Source: a bacterium 210820-DFI.6.37 (GTDB taxonomy: Bacteria; Bacillota; Clostridia; Peptostreptococcales; Anaerovoracaceae). From it: 64,000 bases of DNA. The position numbers and the translations under genes are program-made. The notes under the pieces are model-generated. The model did not search any database, had not been told where the DNA came from, and was given only the letters and a program-made list of their open reading frames with translations. The stretch covers positions 80,019-144,018 of the forward strand of contig JAJCKG010000007.1 of the NCBI GenBank assembly GCA_020558355.1. Direction: 5' to 3'. Of this stretch, positions 63,894-64,000 are shown piece after piece (positions within the stretch are counted from its first letter, which is position 1; each line of letters begins with the position of its first letter).

Positions 63894-64000
63894 TTATTTC
63901 TGATAGCTGTAAAAGCCTTCTCCGGTCTTTCTTCCCAGCTTATTCGCTCTTACCATTTTTCTCAGCAGTGGATGCGGTCTGTATTTTGTGTCGCCGAATT
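63894..64000 (-). CDS. hbd: 3-hydroxybutyryl-CoA dehydrogenase (C-terminal part only)
   Basis: Only the last 35 or so residues are in the window. They read [16 protein letters not shown], then [14 protein letters not shown], which is the conserved C-terminus of short 3-hydroxyacyl-CoA dehydrogenases of the Hbd type. The protein reduces acetoacetyl-CoA to 3-hydroxybutyryl-CoA. Its position directly upstream of the thiolase gene supports the assignment. Confidence 0.85.
   Translation of the reverse strand, partial: FGDTKYRPHPLLRKMVRANKLGRKTGEGFYSYQK

Overview
The window looks like the chromosome of an anaerobic, butyrate-type Clostridia (Lachnospiraceae-like). The grounds are an Rnf complex, a trimeric [FeFe] hydrogenase, a V-type ATPase, acetyl-CoA acetyltransferase next to the end of a 3-hydroxybutyryl-CoA dehydrogenase, a tryptophan T-box and a GlgC/GlgD glycogen operon. 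This placement is an inference from gene content. I recognised no rRNA, tRNA, CRISPR array, insertion sequence or phage genes.

Layout. 1-4.7 kb: isochorismatase-like hydrolase (cut by the window edge), surE, a TM2 protein, a membrane-anchored LuxR-type regulator and an NhaC antiporter. 4.8-12.9 kb: sirtuin, lipoprotein, acidic zinc-ribbon membrane protein, a radical SAM/DUF4130 DNA-metabolism pair, a patatin-like lipase and a MocR-type regulator that lacks its PLP lysine. 13-17.1 kb: hydCBA, encoding a three-subunit hydrogenase of the electron-bifurcating type. 17.6-27.3 kb: a YfhO protein and ApbE, a NusG_II/Gx-transporter pair on the other strand, and rnfCDGEAB. 27.6-34.4 kb: trpEGDCFBA behind a T-box leader. 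34.4-35.4 kb: a one-gene RhuM-Fic insertion between exact 22-bp direct repeats. 35.4-49.4 kb: phosphohexomutase, glucokinase and the glycogen operon glgB-glgP-glgC-glgD-glgA-amylase/MalQ fusion. 49.6-62.1 kb: one long minus-strand unit that begins with nine V-type ATPase genes and runs without a visible break into a putative sensory hydrogenase cluster (RsbW-like kinase, DRTGG protein, PHP protein, HATPase protein, HydS-like hydrogenase, [2Fe-2S] protein). 62.7-64 kb: thiolase and the 3' end of hbd.

How the parts fit. The hydrogenase exchanges electrons between NADH, ferredoxin and H2. Rnf couples ferredoxin:NAD+ oxidoreduction to ion pumping, with ApbE supplying its covalent FMN. The V-ATPase rotor subunit carries the Na+-binding residues known from Enterococcus hirae NtpK, and an NhaC antiporter is also present, so a sodium cycle is plausible. 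A near-perfect Rex (NADH/NAD+ sensor) operator lies upstream of the V-ATPase/HydS unit. The tandem V-ATPase plus HydS arrangement is the best candidate here for an under-described system: a hydrogen or redox sensor whose output would be a partner-switching kinase. Second is the RhuM-Fic insertion, which rewrote the 3' end of the phosphohexomutase gene while leaving the trp promoter intact.
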